64,000 nt of DNA. Source: Hyphomicrobium sp. (GTDB taxonomy: Bacteria; Pseudomonadota; Alphaproteobacteria; Rhizobiales; Hyphomicrobiaceae). Under the pieces are notes generated by a model. That model was given only the letters and a program-made list of their open reading frames with translations, was not told the origin of the DNA and did not search any database. Every line of letters begins with the position of its first letter. The stretch's first letter is position 1. The position numbers and the translations under genes were made by a program. The stretch spans positions 1 through 64,000 of the forward strand of contig JALHOF010000007.1 of NCBI GenBank assembly GCA_022843145.1, written 5' to 3'. Shown piece after piece: positions 57,368 through 64,000 of this stretch.

Positions 57368-57618
57368 AGCACCACGCCTCGCCCGAATTCTGGGCGTTGC
57401 TCGACGCACTCCCCAGCCGGATACAGGATCTGGCCTACAAGAATTTCGCGCTGCTGAAAGCGGATTCCCGTCATCCGTCGCTGCAATTCAAGCCGGTCGG
57501 CGCGTACCGGTCCGTCCGTGTCGGTATTCACCATCGGGCGCTCGCAATCCCTGTGGACGACGGCTTCCTGTGGTTCTGGATCGGCACCCACGCCGCCTAT
57601 GATCGGCTGCTCGCGTAG
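57364..57618 (+). CDS. RelE/HigB-like toxin
   Basis: Protein of 84 residues with the compact RelE/ParE fold pattern: helical LPSRIQDLAYKNFALLKADS, then beta strands SLQFKPVGAYRSVRVGIHHR, ALAIPVDDGFLWFWIGTHAA and terminal YDRLLA. The Lys/Arg/Tyr/His content of the strands fits an mRNA-interferase-type toxin. The GTG start at 57364 overlaps the antitoxin stop. The target (ribosome-bound mRNA or DNA gyrase) is not readable from sequence. The pair marks the start of an accessory segment. Confidence 0.78.
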   Translation: MKHHASPEFWALLDALPSRIQDLAYKNFALLKADSRHPSLQFKPVGAYRSVRVGIHHRALAIPVDDGFLWFWIGTHAAYDRLLA

Positions 57619-57965
57619 AACGCACGCCACGGCCCGAGGGCATTGCGAAAGTTTAAGGATCTGCACCGGGCGACCGCAGCGGAGCGAAGTCGCGGGCGGC
57701 AGAGTAGGTGGGAAGTTATGCAGGAGCGGTAGCGCACCGGCATACGGGCGGCGGCGCTTTGAACGTCCGCCCTCGGGTGAGGAGCCGTCGCGGTCCACTT
57801 TCGCAGTCCGGCTCTTTATAACTCGGTTCTGCACTTTTCGGGATTGTCAAACCGAACCCAGGTTCGTCGGCTGGGCGTCCGAATCGCGGACTATGCTTTT
57901 GGGCACGAGTTCTACAGCTCAAGTATCATCCTCCCACATGACTGCTGATTCGGGAGTGCACTGTG
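57619..57965. other. Non-coding segment with hairpin-like DNA
   Basis: About 345 bases between the toxin and an AT-rich gene. The interval 57671-57700 holds GCGAC...GTCGC flanking GCAGCGGAGCGAAG, a weak hairpin, and 57740-57775 contains further complementary GC runs. No gene recognised. Confidence 0.4.
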
Positions 57966-58586
57966 ATGCCGCCGTCAGACCCTTGGGCCTTCGGGTTCAA
58001 TCAATTGCTGACCGTGATTGGACTTCTAATCACGGTAGGGATTGCTACTGCTGGTTTTCGATCTTTCGAAAAGTGGAAGCGAGAGAAGATTGAAGAGCGG
58101 CGGATCGATATCGCGTTTGACGCACTAGTATTAGCATATGAAGCCAGCTTCATATTCGAAAGCATCCGCAGCCCCTTGTCGTTTGAAGGCGAATGGGCGG
58201 AGATGAAAGGGATTGACGATCCTGAGAAGAGATTGACGGCTGGTCCATTCTTCGCAATCCTAAAGCGGATCGAACATCACAAAGACTATTTCGAGCGAGT
58301 ATGGAATATACAGCCCCGGTTCATGGCGGTATTTGGCAAGGATGCTGCGGACATCTTCATTAAGCTTCACAAGGCTCGGCGAGATATAGAAGTCTCAGCA
58401 GGGATGTTGTTACGTTCGGCTGCAAGGGGCGAACCCTTTCGAGACACCGAGTTTCGAAAAAAGCTTGAAAACGACATCTGGAAGATCGATGAGGAATCCG
58501 ACAATATTGCCCCGAAGGTGAAAGAGTTCGTCGAAGGCGTTGAGAAACATTGTCAGCCGGTTGTCACGCACCGCTACGCAGGATAA
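57966..58586 (+). CDS. AT-rich accessory membrane protein, unknown function
   Basis: Protein of 206 residues with one hydrophobic helix near the N-terminus (about 14-30, LLTVIGLLITVGIATAG), followed by a basic stretch KWKREKIEERR that puts the rest in the cytoplasm. The body is predicted helical and charged (ILKRIEHHKDYFERVW, IFIKLHKARRDIEVSAG, KKLENDIWKIDEESDNIA). Codons are far more AT-rich (tta, ata, aaa) than neighbouring genes, a sign of transfer. I do not recognise the family. Position next to a toxin-antitoxin pair suggests an accessory or defence-like insertion, but there is no direct evidence. Start ATG 57966; GTG 57963 is adjacent. Confidence 0.75.
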   Translation: MPPSDPWAFGFNQLLTVIGLLITVGIATAGFRSFEKWKREKIEERRIDIAFDALVLAYEASFIFESIRSPLSFEGEWAEMKGIDDPEKRLTAGPFFAILKRIEHHKDYFERVWNIQPRFMAVFGKDAADIFIKLHKARRDIEVSAGMLLRSAARGEPFRDTEFRKKLENDIWKIDEESDNIAPKVKEFVEGVEKHCQPVVTHRYAG

Positions 58587-59364
58587 CCGTGGACTTAGGC
58601 AGCATCGACAAGGCCAACCGGTAGAACCGTTGCGTACCACATCGAAGCCCTGACGCGGAAATCGTCGCCAGCAAGTTCCAATCCGCCGTAAATTGCGGAG
58701 CGCCACGAAGCGGCGCGGATGCTCGAGGGCATCCGAAGCGCCACTAAAGAGAGATTTATCCCCGCCCCTTCCTCCCCGCGCTATCCTGCCCTGGTCCCGC
58801 CCATGGGGACGGGTGCGAGATCGTCTCGCGCTCGTGGGAAGTCTCCGGATGCCGGCCAGCAATGGGCGGCCGCTCTGGAGAGTGGATGCGGAGTGGCGGC
58901 GTTCCGGAGCTTAACGGCCTCTGGGACGTGCGCGGCGAGCCGACAACCGTGTCGCGTTGTGAAACCCACGCCCGGCCGACAGAACAGCAACCGCATAAGA
59001 CGGGGCGTCACGGAGCCTGAATAGCCTACCCCTGCGGAAGACCGCGGCACCGTCGCGCCCCGTCCCCTTATTGCTTTGCGCCATCCGACTCCCGTTCCGG
59101 GAGCCGGCCGGATGGCGCGTTGGCTGTTGAGACACTGGCCACGCGCGCGCCGCAGGCCCCCCTGGTCTCCACAACAAAAAGTAGGAGGGTCCGGGAGGCT
59201 CTGCCTCCCGGCGGGGCGCGGGGCTGGCCCCGCTTCGAGCAAAGCTCGAACTTCGTGCAGCCCGTCTCCCCTGCCCGCACTCCCCGCTCCCTCGTCACTC
59301 CCCCTTGACGCCAGTCCCATAGTTCATTAAATCCGAACTACAAAACAAAACGGTAGGAGCCACG
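58587..59364. other. Long non-coding segment, structured and possibly repetitive
   Basis: About 780 bases without a supportable gene, in a window where gaps are otherwise short. The minus strand between about 59320 and 58781 is open for 179 codons but with a composition unlike a real protein. Around 59075-59125 complementary sequences (CGCCATCCGACTCCC with GCCGGCCGGATGGCG) could pair. Three tight hairpins follow at 59191-59250. It looks like mobile or repetitive non-coding DNA. Confidence 0.5.
59191..59250. repeat. Cluster of three adjacent hairpins
   Basis: Within 60 bases: CCGGGAGGC-TCT-GCCTCCCGG (59191-59211, 9-bp stem), GCGGGGC-TG-GCCCCGC (59218-59233, 7-bp stem) and TTCGAGC-AAA-GCTCGAA (59234-59250, 7-bp stem). 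All three stems are perfect. Such hairpin strings occur as dispersed intergenic repeats in several alphaproteobacteria. Confidence 0.85.
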
Positions 59365-59973
59365 ATGCACACGCACGACGCCATCAGCGCACGCAGGGCC
59401 GTCAAGCACTACGACCCGAGCTTCGCCATGCCGGCCGCGGACGAAGCCAAGCTGATCGATCTCGCGCGTCAGGCGCCGACCTCGTTCAACCTGCAGAACT
59501 GGCGCATCGTCAACGTCAAGGATACGGCGTTGCGGCGGGAGATTCGCGCCGCCGCGTGGGATCAGGCGCAGGTGACCGATGCCAGCCTGCTGTTCGTGTT
59601 CGCGGCCGATCTCAAGGCTCACGAGCGCGACCCGGCCCGCTACTGGACCGACGCGCCGAAAGCGGCGCAGGACATTCTGGTGCCGATGATCCGGCCGTTC
59701 TACGACGGGCGCGACTGGCTGGCCCGCGACGAGGGCATGCGCTCGGTCGGCTTCGCGGCCCAGACCATCATGCTGGCGGCCAAGGCGATGGGCTACGACA
59801 GCTGCCCCATGATCGGGTTCGACCTCGACAAGGTGTCGGCGCTCGTCCGCGTGCCGTCCGACCACGCCATCGCCATGATGATGGCGATCGGCAAGGGGAC
59901 CAAACCGGCGTGGCCGAAGCCGGGATTCATCCCGATGGCAGAAGTGGTCGTCACCGATCGTTTTCCGGTATAA
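59365..59973 (+). CDS. Nitroreductase family protein
   Basis: FMN-dependent oxidoreductase of 202 residues. The N-terminal SARRAVKHYDPSFAMP contains the FMN-binding Arg pair, then LARQAPTSFNLQNWRIVNVK with the Ser/Asn contacts. Later come SVGFAAQTIMLAAKAMGYDSCPMIGFD and AIAMMMAIGKGTKPAWPKPG. The length is typical for NfsA/NfsB-like or MhqN-like enzymes that reduce nitroaromatics, quinones or related electrophiles with NAD(P)H. AGGAG precedes the ATG. Physiological substrate unknown. Confidence 0.9.
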   Translation: MHTHDAISARRAVKHYDPSFAMPAADEAKLIDLARQAPTSFNLQNWRIVNVKDTALRREIRAAAWDQAQVTDASLLFVFAADLKAHERDPARYWTDAPKAAQDILVPMIRPFYDGRDWLARDEGMRSVGFAAQTIMLAAKAMGYDSCPMIGFDLDKVSALVRVPSDHAIAMMMAIGKGTKPAWPKPGFIPMAEVVVTDRFPV

Positions 59974-60026
59974 TCGCCGGGCGTGACGGGCACGAATGCC
60001 CATCCGCTCATCTCGCGAGGCCGCCG

Positions 60027-60224
60027 ATGTCGAAACTGCTCTACGCGCTCGCGGGCATCGTGCTCGGTTACATCGCGGGCGCCGGCCTCGGCTATATGGC
60101 GATCACGCTGTTGTCGTCCAACACGCACGACAAGGCGGTCGAGGCGGCGATGACGTCGGCGTTCGTCGCCGGTCCGATCGGCGCGGTGATCGGGCTCATC
60201 CTGGCGCTGATGCGCCGCCGCTGA
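60027..60224 (+). CDS. Small two-helix membrane protein
   Basis: Protein of 65 residues with two hydrophobic helices: LLYALAGIVLGYIAGAGLGY and SAFVAGPIGAVIGLILALMR, joined by a polar loop (SSNTHDKAVEAAMT). Each helix has glycine-zipper-like spacing. CGAGG lies near the ATG. The function is unknown. Its last 29 bases overlap the 3' end of the convergent gene downstream. Confidence 0.65.
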   Translation: MSKLLYALAGIVLGYIAGAGLGYMAITLLSSNTHDKAVEAAMTSAFVAGPIGAVIGLILALMRRR

Positions 60225-60705
60225 CCACCGCGCGCGACGGTTTCCAAAGCGCCGGCCGCCAGACGCCGAGCACGATGTTGGCCACCGCGAGTGCGCCGAT
60301 GACGATCAGCCCGCCCCACTCCGACGCGATGACGCTCGACAGCGCGGCTTGATCGGCCTTCCCCGCCGCGATGTCCGCGGCAAGCTCGGACGCGCTGCGG
60401 GCACGGCCGCTGATGACGACCAGCGTGCCCTCGAACGTGCCGATGCCCAGCACCGCCTTGAACCACACCCAGCGCAGATCGAGGAACGGCTTGTGCGCCG
60501 CCATCGCAAGCAGGCCCGAGACGAGCACGATGCCGAGCGAGGGCACGAGCAGATAACTGCAAATGACGTCGATGCTGGCGCGCATGTCGGCGTAGGCGCG
60601 CGGCGTGCCCTGCGGGGCGTAGGTCAGGATCACGGCGTAGGCCAACAGCGCACCGGCGTAGGCGGACGCACCCAGCGTATGCAGGAACTTGAGCGCCTTC
60701 CGCAT
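60196..60705 (-). CDS. Integral membrane protein (CopD/DUF2269-like)
   Basis: Protein of 169 residues with four hydrophobic helices. The first begins LKFLHTLGASAYAGALLAYA, resembling the His-containing first helix of CopD/DUF2269-like proteins. Further helices cover SYLLVPSLGIVLVSGLLAMA, VWFKAVLGIGTFEGTLVVIS and GGLIVIGALAVANIVLGVW. Family resemblance is modest; it could be a cytochrome-b-like or copper-related protein. It converges with and slightly overlaps the 65-residue gene. Confidence 0.65.
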   Translation of the reverse strand: MRKALKFLHTLGASAYAGALLAYAVILTYAPQGTPRAYADMRASIDVICSYLLVPSLGIVLVSGLLAMAAHKPFLDLRWVWFKAVLGIGTFEGTLVVISGRARSASELAADIAAGKADQAALSSVIASEWGGLIVIGALAVANIVLGVWRPALWKPSRAVVSGGASAPG

Positions 60706-60739
60706 TGCCGGCCCCTGTCACCTCGGCCCCTGACAGGCC

Positions 60740-61024
60740 TTATACCGCCAGCACCGACCGGATCTGGTCCTCGTACTGTTGCACGGCGTCGAGCGCACGC
60801 TTGCGGGTGACGGGATCGGTGTCGTTCATCTTGGTGAAACCGTCGATCGCCTCGCGTGCGTTCGACATAATACGGCCGGCGGCGGCTTGCGGATTGAGTT
60901 CCCGCTTGCACATCGTCTGCAGGAGCTGGGTGAGGATCACGCCGGTCGCGAGCGACAGGCCATTGAGTTCGGCGTTCTCGCGCTTCAGCCGCTCGAGTTC
61001 CGCCTTGATTGCCGTGTCCGTCAT
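60740..61024 (-). CDS. Small helical protein of unknown function
   Basis: Cytoplasmic protein of 94 residues with a heptad-like N-terminal helix (AIKAELERLKRENAELNGLS) likely to be coiled-coil, then GVILTQLLQTMCKRELNPQA and RALDAVQQYEDQIRSVLAV. ATG 61024 has AAGGA upstream; the longer frame to 61087 has no support. I do not recognise a family. It may form a dimer. Independent transcription between two other small leftward genes is possible. Confidence 0.65.
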   Translation of the reverse strand: MTDTAIKAELERLKRENAELNGLSLATGVILTQLLQTMCKRELNPQAAAGRIMSNAREAIDGFTKMNDTDPVTRKRALDAVQQYEDQIRSVLAV

Positions 61025-61139
61025 GGGCCGTCCTTCCGTGTCTTGATATCCAAAATGGGTGCTAGCGCTGGCGCCGGTTATGCGCAATCCCGCTCGCGCG
61101 TGCTAGGCTGAAACGAGAATCAGCGAGGGGTTCGCCGCC

Positions 61140-61505
61140 ATGCGCCACATCCACATCGGTCTTTATGCCGCCCTCATGGCGGTTTCTGGCACGGCCGCCC
61201 TCGCCGCACCGTCTACGTCCGCCAATCCGGCCTATGTCGGAACGTGGGCCGCCAATCCCGCCGCATGCAAGGTGCCGCAGGACCGGCAGGGGGCACCGAT
61301 GGTGCTGCGCCGGAAGCGTTACGACCAACACGAGGCCCATTGTGCGTTCAAATCCGTGCGCCGGTCCAGCAACGCCTGGTGGGTATCCGCTCAGTGTCTT
61401 GTCGAAGGCTCCAAGCAGGCCGATCGCTTCACGCTCCGGTTGAAGGGCGACACGCTGGTCATGGCCCACGGCAAGAACGCCATCAGCATGAAGCGGTGCA
61501 GGTAG
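61140..61505 (+). CDS. Small secreted protein of unknown function
   Basis: Protein of 121 residues with a signal peptide (MRHIHIGLYAALMAVSGTAA, cleavage near ALAAPS). The mature domain includes YVGTWAANPAACKVPQDRQG, with Cys also in AHCAFKSVRR, SAQCLVEGS and the C-terminal MKRCR, giving four Cys and two likely disulphides. The GTWA...C pattern is common in small periplasmic proteins of Hyphomicrobiales. Function unknown. Confidence 0.7.
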   Translation: MRHIHIGLYAALMAVSGTAALAAPSTSANPAYVGTWAANPAACKVPQDRQGAPMVLRRKRYDQHEAHCAFKSVRRSSNAWWVSAQCLVEGSKQADRFTLRLKGDTLVMAHGKNAISMKRCR

Positions 61506-61523
61506 CCCGCGGGCGCGACACGG

Positions 61524-62060
61524 TCACGCTGCGCGCTCGACCTTCGCCTTCATCGCTGCAAGACCCTTCTCGAATTCTCCGCCGACCATTTTGTCCATGT
61601 TCATGAACGTGCACGCGAGGCGGCCTGCGAACGAGTTCTGACCCGTCATTTGCCATGTCACACGGCTCCCGGCGCCGTCCGGCCCGATCGTGAACAATGC
61701 CTCGTTGGTCGCCCGCATCGGCTTCTGGAAATCGAGCCGGATCCGAACGCGGTCGTAAGGCCGGCTCTCGACGATGGTCATCGAACCGACGCCGACCTTG
61801 CTGTTGCCCGCCCAGCGGAACTGCGCGCCCTCGCCCTTCTCGGGACCGGAAAACGCCGCCTGGGCGAAGGGGTCGAGCTTGGCCCAGGGCGACCAGTCTT
61901 CCCAGCGATGGAAATCGTCGATCTCGGCAAAAACCGCTTCCGGCGCAGCGGCGATCGTCGCGGTCCGGGAAATCGTGAAAGCCGACGACTGCATCGCGGC
62001 ATAGACCAGAATCGCCGCGACCAGCAGCCCGATGAGTCCGACGATCGTCCACAGCATCAT
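61524..62060 (-). CDS. SRPBCC family protein with N-terminal membrane anchor
   Basis: Protein of 178 residues. An N-terminal hydrophobic helix (MMLWTIVGLIGLLVAAILVY) is followed by a START/polyketide-cyclase-like domain: SRTATIAAAPEAVFAEIDDF, HRWEDWSPWAKLDP, GAQFRWAGNSKVGVGSMTIV and the long C-terminal helix MVGGEFEKGLAAMKAKVE. The HxWxxWSPW and GxxxxWxG patterns are the usual markers of this SRPBCC subgroup. These proteins bind hydrophobic ligands; the ligand here is unknown. Confidence 0.87.
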   Translation of the reverse strand: MMLWTIVGLIGLLVAAILVYAAMQSSAFTISRTATIAAAPEAVFAEIDDFHRWEDWSPWAKLDPFAQAAFSGPEKGEGAQFRWAGNSKVGVGSMTIVESRPYDRVRIRLDFQKPMRATNEALFTIGPDGAGSRVTWQMTGQNSFAGRLACTFMNMDKMVGGEFEKGLAAMKAKVERAA

Positions 62061-62132
62061 CCACCTCCGGTCGGGCGTTGCAGTTTCCTCAACGGCCTGA
62101 TCTACACCAGCGCTCCGCCGATTGCACCGTGG

Positions 62133-62690
62133 TCAACCGCCGGCTGCCGGCTGCGGTTTGACGGACAGCTTTGCCACCGCATCGGCCAGGTGGGCGTCGG
62201 TAATATTCTGGGCGCCGGCCGCGACGCGAATGTCGTGCGCCGTCCGCAGTACGTCGGCGTGGCTTATTCCGAGCGGCGGTTCGAACCGGTAACACGCCAG
62301 CTCCAGCAACTGACCGAGCGGGTCGCGGAAGTAGAGACTGTCCATGAAGCCGCGATCGACCGCACCGGAGTTGGGGTAGCCTTGCGCCTCCAGCCGTTCC
62401 TTGGCCTGCGTGAACGTGGCGCGCGAGACGTTGAACGCGAGATGATGCAGGTTACCGACTCCCGTCGGGTTCGGCCGCGGATCGATCGGCCACTCCTCGG
62501 ACGTGAACACCGTGATCAACCTCCCGTCGCCGGGATCGAAATAGAGATGGTTCATCCGCGCATCGTCGAGATTCGGCTGCTCGAACACGAACGGCATGCC
62601 GAGCACACCTTGCCAGAAGTCGATCGACGTCTGCCGGTCGGCGCCCATGAACGTGATGTGATGAATGCCCTGCGTCTGAATGGTGCTCAC
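62133..62690 (-). CDS. VOC family protein (glyoxalase/dioxygenase superfamily)
   Basis: Protein of 185 residues beginning STIQTQGIHHITFMGADRQT, with the first metal His typical of the vicinal oxygen chelate fold. The second beta-alpha-beta repeat has GNLHHLAFNVSRATFTQAKE and the third ligand region SLYFRDPLGQLLELACYRF with a Glu. This resembles ring-cleaving dioxygenases and glyoxalase-like enzymes. GTG 62690 with AGGA upstream is the preferred start; longer in-frame extensions are not family-like. Metal and substrate not determined. Confidence 0.85.
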   Translation of the reverse strand: MSTIQTQGIHHITFMGADRQTSIDFWQGVLGMPFVFEQPNLDDARMNHLYFDPGDGRLITVFTSEEWPIDPRPNPTGVGNLHHLAFNVSRATFTQAKERLEAQGYPNSGAVDRGFMDSLYFRDPLGQLLELACYRFEPPLGISHADVLRTAHDIRVAAGAQNITDAHLADAVAKLSVKPQPAAGG

Positions 62691-62888
62691 GCTCGGTCCT
62701 ATCCTCCCTCTCGTTATCCGAGCAATCATATGGTGTGCGGGACGATCGACGCCAACCGCTGTGCGCCCTCTGCGCACCTGATCAACGCGGCAGGCTGTTG
62801 CTGCCCGCGCTCGTGCGCCCTATGAGGTCGGGACGGCATGTGTCGCGCCGCGCGTTGAACCCGAACCCTGAGCGTGGAAGCGAACCCA

Positions 62889-63821
62889 ATGACCCGCGTC
62901 GGAAAAGTGCGCGAAACGCTGATCCGCTCCGGTTTTCGGACCGTCAGCGCCATCGCGCCAGGCCCTGCTGGCCGTTTCGCCTTCCGTCTCTTTTCGTCGC
63001 CACCACACCGTCGCGCGCTGACGCCGGGTGAATCGCGCATGGCTTCCCGCATGGCGCCGCTGATCGACAAGGCTGAGAGGAGAATGATCTCGTTCGATGG
63101 CGGACGCGTCGCGACGTTCGCATGGCGGAGTGAACGGCAGGTGTCGCGGGGACGCGTGCTGCTGGTACACGGCTGGAGCGGGCGCGCGCTCGTCATGACC
63201 GCCTTCGCCGAACCGCTGCTTCGCCAGGGATTAGATGTCGTCGCGCTCGATCTGCCGGGTCATGGCGACAGCGACGGCCGGCGTCTAACCTTGCCGCTCG
63301 GCGCGAAGGCCGTTCAAGCCGTGGCCGAGGCGCACGGCGGGATCACCGGCGTCATCGCTCATTCGTTCGGGTGTCCCATTTCCGTGCTCGCTGCCGAGGG
63401 TGGCCCCCCCATGCGATACGCAATGCCGATCCAGCGCCTCGTGCTGATCGCCTCGCCCAACGCGTTGTCCATCGTCGCGCGGCGCTTCGCAGACCGGATC
63501 GGGCTCGGTGAGGGCGCGCGAGGTGTCTTGGAAGGCGAGATCCGACGCGTCGGCGGCCGACCGTCCAGCGGATTCGTCGTCGGGGAAATGTTGGCCCGCC
63601 TGGCCAAACCCGTGCTCGTCATTCACGACGAGGGAGACGCCGACGTTCCCTTCGTTCGCGGCGAGGAAATCGTCGCAGCCGCCTCTTCCGTCGCCCGACT
63701 GTTGCCGACGACCGGCGTCGGCCATCGCCGGATCGTCGTCGCGCCGCAGGCGATCAAGGCCGCCACGCGCTTCCTCAGCGACCCTGCGCCGGAAGAGGTC
63801 GTACAACCTGCCGAGAGCTGA
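62889..63821 (+). CDS. Alpha/beta hydrolase
   Basis: Protein of 310 residues with an alpha/beta-hydrolase fold. The oxyanion-side motif is LLVHGWSGRA, the nucleophile elbow GVIAHSFGCPIS (G-x-S-x-G variant A-H-S-F-G), the catalytic Asp in HDEGDADVPF and His in GVGHRRIVV. A DLPGHGDSDGRRL segment follows strand 4. ATG 62889 has GGAAG upstream; GTG 62874 also fits. Could be an esterase or thioesterase-like enzyme; no substrate is evident. It is convergent with the partial gene at the window edge. Confidence 0.88.
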   Translation: MTRVGKVRETLIRSGFRTVSAIAPGPAGRFAFRLFSSPPHRRALTPGESRMASRMAPLIDKAERRMISFDGGRVATFAWRSERQVSRGRVLLVHGWSGRALVMTAFAEPLLRQGLDVVALDLPGHGDSDGRRLTLPLGAKAVQAVAEAHGGITGVIAHSFGCPISVLAAEGGPPMRYAMPIQRLVLIASPNALSIVARRFADRIGLGEGARGVLEGEIRRVGGRPSSGFVVGEMLARLAKPVLVIHDEGDADVPFVRGEEIVAAASSVARLLPTTGVGHRRIVVAPQAIKAATRFLSDPAPEEVVQPAES

Positions 63822-63832
63822 CGGCGCGGACA

Positions 63833-64000
63833 TCAGTGCTTCAAGAGCTTACCCTGGAGCTGCAAGATGCAGCTATCGACGTTGAAGATCGTCTCGTCGA
63901 TGGCATGGATCTCGCGCTCGATCATCGACACCGTCCTGACAGCCGGGGCAGCCACGCGCGCGACCGTCGACTGCGCCGCCTTGATCCGCTGCCAAAGCCG
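63833..64000 (-). CDS. Partial gene, C-terminal part of a helical protein
   Basis: The window ends inside a leftward reading frame whose last 55 codons are visible (beginning RLWQRIKAAQSTVARVAAP and ending QLQGKLLKH). The visible part is wholly helical and charged, with a heptad-like SMIEREIHAIDETIF. The stop is 11 bases past the alpha/beta hydrolase stop. I cannot name the protein without its remaining N-terminal part beyond 64000. Confidence 0.6.
   Translation of the reverse strand, partial: RLWQRIKAAQSTVARVAAPAVRTVSMIEREIHAIDETIFNVDSCILQLQGKLLKH

Noticed and set aside
58781-59320. 179-codon minus-strand gene
   Set aside because: No motif, composition unlike a protein, overlaps hairpins; treated as non-coding.

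Overview
The window is a high-GC stretch of an alphaproteobacterial chromosome, most likely from the Hyphomicrobiales (Rhizobiales). The assignment rests on gene content and order: a LexA-boxed imuA-imuB-dnaE2 mutagenesis operon, nudC-ffs-dnaX-ybaB-recR, def-fmt-truA, and murA / DUF2948 / hisD / UPF0262 / LMW phosphatase / maf / yacG / tRNA-Phe, all arrangements familiar from that order. I cannot name the genus. Coding density is high and most of the window is ordinary core chromosome.

Layout. 0-5.4 kb: a hybrid histidine kinase with a shortened C-terminus, an orphan TadG-like protein with a small response regulator, and tRNA-Ser(GGA). 5.4-10.3 kb: metal handling and envelope (NicO transporter plus DUF1007, an orphan ZnuA behind a Zur-like operator, a ModE-like regulator, a YkuD L,D-transpeptidase). 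10.5-17 kb: the SOS mutasome operon with a perfect LexA box. 17-23.5 kb: gamma-glutamyltransferase, an FAD amine oxidase, and a three-gene molybdenum hydroxylase with a dihaem cytochrome. 23.6-28.3 kb: nudC, SRP RNA with a clear promoter, dnaX, ybaB, a four-copy hairpin repeat, recR. 28.3-35.1 kb: MATE exporter, two glycosyltransferases, a RimB-like protease domain fused to a decayed RimK, and secreted proteins.

35.2-40.5 kb: def-fmt-truA, folE, an MgtC/DUF4010 membrane protein, tRNA-Thr(GGT). 40.7-50.6 kb: the murA-to-tRNA-Phe cluster, interrupted by an RlpA-like gene and, where infA is usually found, by repeats plus an adenylate cyclase and a Crp-type regulator that look like a self-contained cAMP module. 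50.6-57.1 kb: a second Crp/Fnr regulator, a cyanide-insensitive-type bd oxidase (cydA-cydB-DUF2474), and uvrA. 57.1-59.3 kb: the only clearly accessory stretch, with a toxin-antitoxin pair, an AT-rich orphan membrane protein and hairpin-rich non-coding DNA. 59.3-64 kb: small housekeeping-type and unknown genes, ending in a partial gene.

The items most worth following are the RimB/pseudo-RimK fusion (31.1-32.3 kb), a dispersed hairpin repeat whose stem changes are compensatory (27.5 kb and 46.6 kb), the displaced infA locus, and the 57-59.3 kb accessory segment. All family assignments are from reading sequence by eye; no database search was run.
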